This document shows positions 60,601 to 64,000 of a stretch of 64,000 bases of DNA, in pieces; position 1 is the first letter of the stretch, and every line of letters starts with the position of its first letter. Source of the stretch: Camarhynchus parvulus (lineage: Eukaryota; Chordata; Aves; Passeriformes; Thraupidae); NCBI RefSeq assembly GCF_901933205.1, contig NC_044571.1, positions 56,543,994 through 56,607,993 of the forward strand, read 5' to 3'. The translations under genes and the position numbers were made by a program. The notes under the pieces were generated by a model, which worked only from the letters and a program-made list of their open reading frames with translations, was not told the DNA's origin and did not search any database.

Positions 60601-62640
60601 AAACACTTAAAACTTTACAAACTACAAAGTTTTATCATAATATAATTACATTATAAAAGAAGTGTATTTCTGAAGAGCCCAAAACTTGCCTAATTTGTGG
60701 TTTGGTGCTCCTCTTCTTCTTGTTTTGAAACCAAGAAAGGAGGATTATAGGTGGATAAAAGAAAAATGGAAGTATGTGGAAGAAGATTTCATTGTGGTGA
60801 ACTAATCTCAAGAATTTTTTTTTTCAGATACACTAATTATGTATGAAGTTCTTGCTAAATGGTTAAGAATATGTTAGTATTCCTGATGTTTTATGTTTGT
60901 AATGAGCTGCAGCTCTTTTCCCACTGTACCTTCTGTATTCTGTACTCCTGTAAAATGAAAATAGGAGAAACATAATGTATTTTAATGCATATATCTCGAA
61001 TTGTTTTTCTTTTATAGAGATTTTTCTAGCTCATTGCTGTTACTGTGGTGTTTTACCACTTCTCAAGATTTAAAAAAAAATTCTACTACAGCATTTGCTA
61101 TCAGTATAGATTCTTCTCCCAGTTTGCCAGGAAAGAATATGCTATATACTACTTATTATGTGTCTGTTTTCCACAAATGCTAAATTTATGTCCTTAAAAC
61201 CAAAATTAAAAAAAAAAAAAAGAAAAACAAACAAACAAACAAGTGGGGTTTGCCTCTGAATCTTACATCTGTAGGTTCTGTGATTTCTCTTGGCTTTTCT
61301 AGAAATTAATTCCAAAGGCAATATTATCTTGCTGAGTAAACACAGCAGTCATCCTTGAGGTAAATTAGCTTCTACATCCACAGGAAGCAAGCAAGAAAAA
61401 ATAAGATTCTCAAGAAAAGCAGTGAGACGATCAAAAGAAAACTACTTACATGGTGAGCTTAAACAAAGCCTAACAAGTCACGTTGCAGCACCACTATAAA
61501 GTAATGACACCAACATTCTGGTAGCACAGTAGTGTTTTAATCAAGGTGTACATGGAAGCAGGTATTTCAGCCCAACAACAGCCACCAAGGTTTTCAGATT
61601 CACAGAAGAGAAAAAGTTGATTAGCGGAGAAAGAGGGGGAGGAAAGAAGAGACAGAGGAAGAGAGAGTGATCCCTGCTGTTAGCAGGTTACTGACTTCTT
61701 CCAGATCATCCATGAGATGTATGATGCCTCATGCTGCTTTAAACCTGCAAATGTTATTGTTGCTGGAAAGTGAGTGGCTTCTTAGGGTTGAATCTTTCTA
61801 TGTTCAATCTAAACTTGCTGATATTGTAGCTTCCTTGGACAAACCATGGTGCTTGCAAACATTTTGAAGCCGAGAGAGAGAACAGAGCTGAATTTGTTTC
61901 AACAGAGGCAAATTAGAGGACTTTAAGTAACAGGACCATTGAAAGACCAAGAGCAATAAGAAAATGGAGTCAGGGAGAGGTTTTTTTAATTTTCTTTAGA
62001 CTTCTGTCTTCCATATACTAGCTAAAGTGCAAAATGATCTATTTTGTATGCAACATTGATTCTATATTTTACAGAGAATATGGAACTAAGTCTGTGAAAA
62101 GAGGTTTCTTTCAGTTTTTCAGTATGCTTAGTTAATCTTTGTTACAACGAGAAGTAGTAGAGAAAAATAAGCTGGTGCTGGGTTTTGGAGCAGATAAAGG
62201 AAAAGGTGCACTATCTCTTTCCAATAATTTAGTTACCATTTCAAAGCTGTTATTTTGCATATGCCTGAACTTCCAAAATGAGCATTAATATGATTTGTTG
62301 AAACCAGAGATGTGCACTCTTCTCAATAAGTTACTTGACTGGAAAAGATGTCTCTGAAAAGATGACTCTACTTCTTCCCCTACAAAAACCCCCATCAATC
62401 AGATCAATTACTCTTTATTTCCATCTAGTACATAATGCAGTTGTTGGCCAAAATTAGTCAAAAGTATAATTTTGGAGCATAAGTCCATTAACATATGTAG
62501 AAGTAAAGAAACCAGACTGTAGATGGAACTGACTGATGTATAAAAAACTTCCCATTATCTCTTCAGCTTTTGAGATTGTACTAACAGGTGTTTTGATGGC
62601 AAACACATTGCTGAGATTTCTTTTCTTTTGTTCTTCCTAG
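57641..62640. other. Unique AT-rich sequence
   Basis: No gene or transposon body recognised. It includes poly-T runs near 58019-58029, 58375-58388 and 60467-60478, and an A/CAAA microsatellite at 61207-61243. The frames at 58758-59154 overlap on both strands without motifs. Confidence 0.4.
61207..61243. repeat. Poly-A followed by CAAA microsatellite
   Basis: About 13 A, then AGAAAAACAAACAAACAAAC. Low complexity; possibly the decayed tail of a retroposon, though no body is recognised. Confidence 0.85.
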
Positions 62641-62990
62641 GAAAGCATATTGTCATTTAGAGCTTCCATGTCAGCCACCTTGGGAAGGAAGAAGCAGCAG
62701 CAGATACACTGAAAAGACCCTGCTTTTCTGGTAAAAAAACTTTAGTTTTACTACTATTACCTGCCATAAGTTTTCTCTCTGTCTCTGAAACTAGAGAGAA
62801 TGCTCAAGACCAACAGTAATATTCAAAATGTGACTACTGGAGAAACATATCAACTGCTGGCTCTTCAGATCCAACACAACTGGAATAAAAAAGTTTTGCA
62901 GTTGTGTTTGTGGCAGCACTTGAGGTATCATACCCAGTAAGAGTGAAATAAATAAATGAGTCAATAAACATTAAAATAAAAAAGGCCTCA
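62641..62990 (+). other. Weak candidate terminal exon with clustered AATAAA
   Basis: TTCTTTTCTTTTGTTCTTCCTAG ends at 62640 and is a textbook acceptor. In one frame 23 codons follow (ESILSFRASMSATLGRKK then QQQIH) up to TGA at 62710-62712. AATAAA occurs at 62947-62952 and several more times up to about 62980. The short basic peptide has no recognisable family. A non-coding last exon or chance are equally good readings. Confidence 0.25.
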
Positions 62991-63779
62991 GTAGAAGAGA
63001 AATATAAACAGAGCATTAAAACTGTCATTAGAAGACACCAGATATATCTTACAGAATACCAACTTGTGTTAACAATCTCTCCTGGAGACTGGATGCTAGG
63101 AATAGATGGATCACTGTCTCATCCACCGTAACACTTCCTGTTCCTTTTTTAAATGCTATTTTTAAAACTAAGATAAACTGTATTTAAGTACAGGAAGTAG
63201 ACCGTGGAGAAACAGTCTGTTATAAGAGATTAACAAATTTCCTTTTTTTTTTTTTTTTGATGAATAGGTCTTTTCCTGTTCAAGAAGAGTCCTTTTGGTG
63301 ACCAAAATGCATTTAATCCCTTCCAAGTTGAATCTTGAGTCTGGTCTAGTGAACTTTAAAAACTGTAATTTATAATAATTTGTTGATGTCATCAGGATAT
63401 TTTCCATGGAGAAGGAATAATTTTGTCAAATAAATTAAATAAGAAATGTGTTTTCCCTCAAGGTGCAGGCTTATTCCTGTACTTCTGCTTGCTTCAGATA
63501 GTCTGTTTTCTATTTCAGTCTAAAGGTACTTTTACCACCACCATGGCTTCACAGGTCTTTGGACAGGCCTAGCAATCAAATTTCTTTTAGCTCCTCTGCA
63601 GGCAGTGTCAGAAGAAAAATACTGGGCACTGAGGATGCTATAACTTGTTTGCATTTTGTCTATGTTGAGACACTTGTAATTGAATCATAGGTGACATTGA
63701 CTATTATACATCATGATTTAGGATTCAGGTTATTGGTCAAATTATGATTCTTTGAAAGGGGAGCTCTGTAATGAAGTCA
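62991..63779. other. Unique sequence
   Basis: Nothing recognised except a poly-T run of about 18 at 63242-63259. Confidence 0.4.
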
Positions 63780-63912
63780 CAATTAAAATCCAACTTTTGT
63801 AAGTCAGTGGGAATTACATAGCCAAATGTCTTCTGTGCCTTTGAAAATATCTGCATAAGTTTATAAATTTGATCACAACAGTCCCTTCTGGCCCTCTAAT
63901 CTATGAATCTCT
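63780..63912 (+). mobile_element. Ancient CR1-like LINE 3' end
   Basis: GATCACAACAGTCCCTTCTGG, then CCCTCTAATCTATGAATCTCT, matches the 3' end of old amniote CR1-like elements ('gatcataatggtcccttctggccttaa..tctatgaatct'). The distinctive part is 63871-63911; the upstream limit is a guess. Confidence 0.5.
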
Positions 63913-64000
63913 TAAACTTCCTACCATGGGAATTAAACTAATTTTCAGCTCATAGATTGGTTATGCTGAGATCCACTTCATTTACTTACTGATGGGATTT

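Overview
The window looks like AT-rich non-coding DNA from a bird nuclear genome, most likely a passerine, lying between genes or inside long introns. This rests on repeat content. There are many CR1 LINE copies of avian type, three typical avian endogenous-retrovirus LTRs, and thinner traces of amniote-age repeats: a MIR-like SINE, old CR1-like LINE pieces and a possible DNA-transposon end. I see no bacterial or phage gene organisation, no rRNA or tRNA, no CRISPR array and no intact protein gene. The open reading frames are short; the recognisable ones are broken CR1 reverse-transcriptase pieces. Species and family names come from memory of consensus sequences, not from a database search.

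Layout. 1-1200 is unique sequence with an AAT microsatellite. 1200-1830 holds a MIR-like SINE and an old CR1-like LINE. 1830-3460 is a decayed plus-strand CR1 interrupted by a solo LTR (2885-3197) with a perfect 6-bp target-site duplication. 5167-5851 is a second solo LTR, minus strand, with a perfect 5-bp duplication. 10.9-11.6 kb is a minus-strand CR1. 15-26 kb is mostly unique AT-rich DNA. 28.0-29.65 kb has two CR1 pieces in opposite orientation, back to back. 33.1-34.7 kb is a CR1 with a large internal deletion. 37.5-37.9 kb and 39.3-39.7 kb are decayed LTR pieces. 43.8-44.8 kb is a minus-strand CR1, 47.1-48.3 kb a probable ancient LINE, and 49.4-50.8 kb the longest CR1, with its 3' terminal repeat.

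Possible genic signals are few. The best is a terminal-exon-like unit at 42,728-43,100 on the plus strand: splice acceptor, 26 whole codons to a stop, then two AATAAA signals. Two weaker units of the same form are at 57,381 and 62,641. None could be tied to a named gene. If real, they would be last exons of plus-strand transcripts.

No new multi-gene system is visible. The oddest feature is a 43-bp segment (42/43 identical) shared by a decayed LTR at 37.84 kb and unrelated sequence at 40.97 kb, which may be a templated insertion from break repair.
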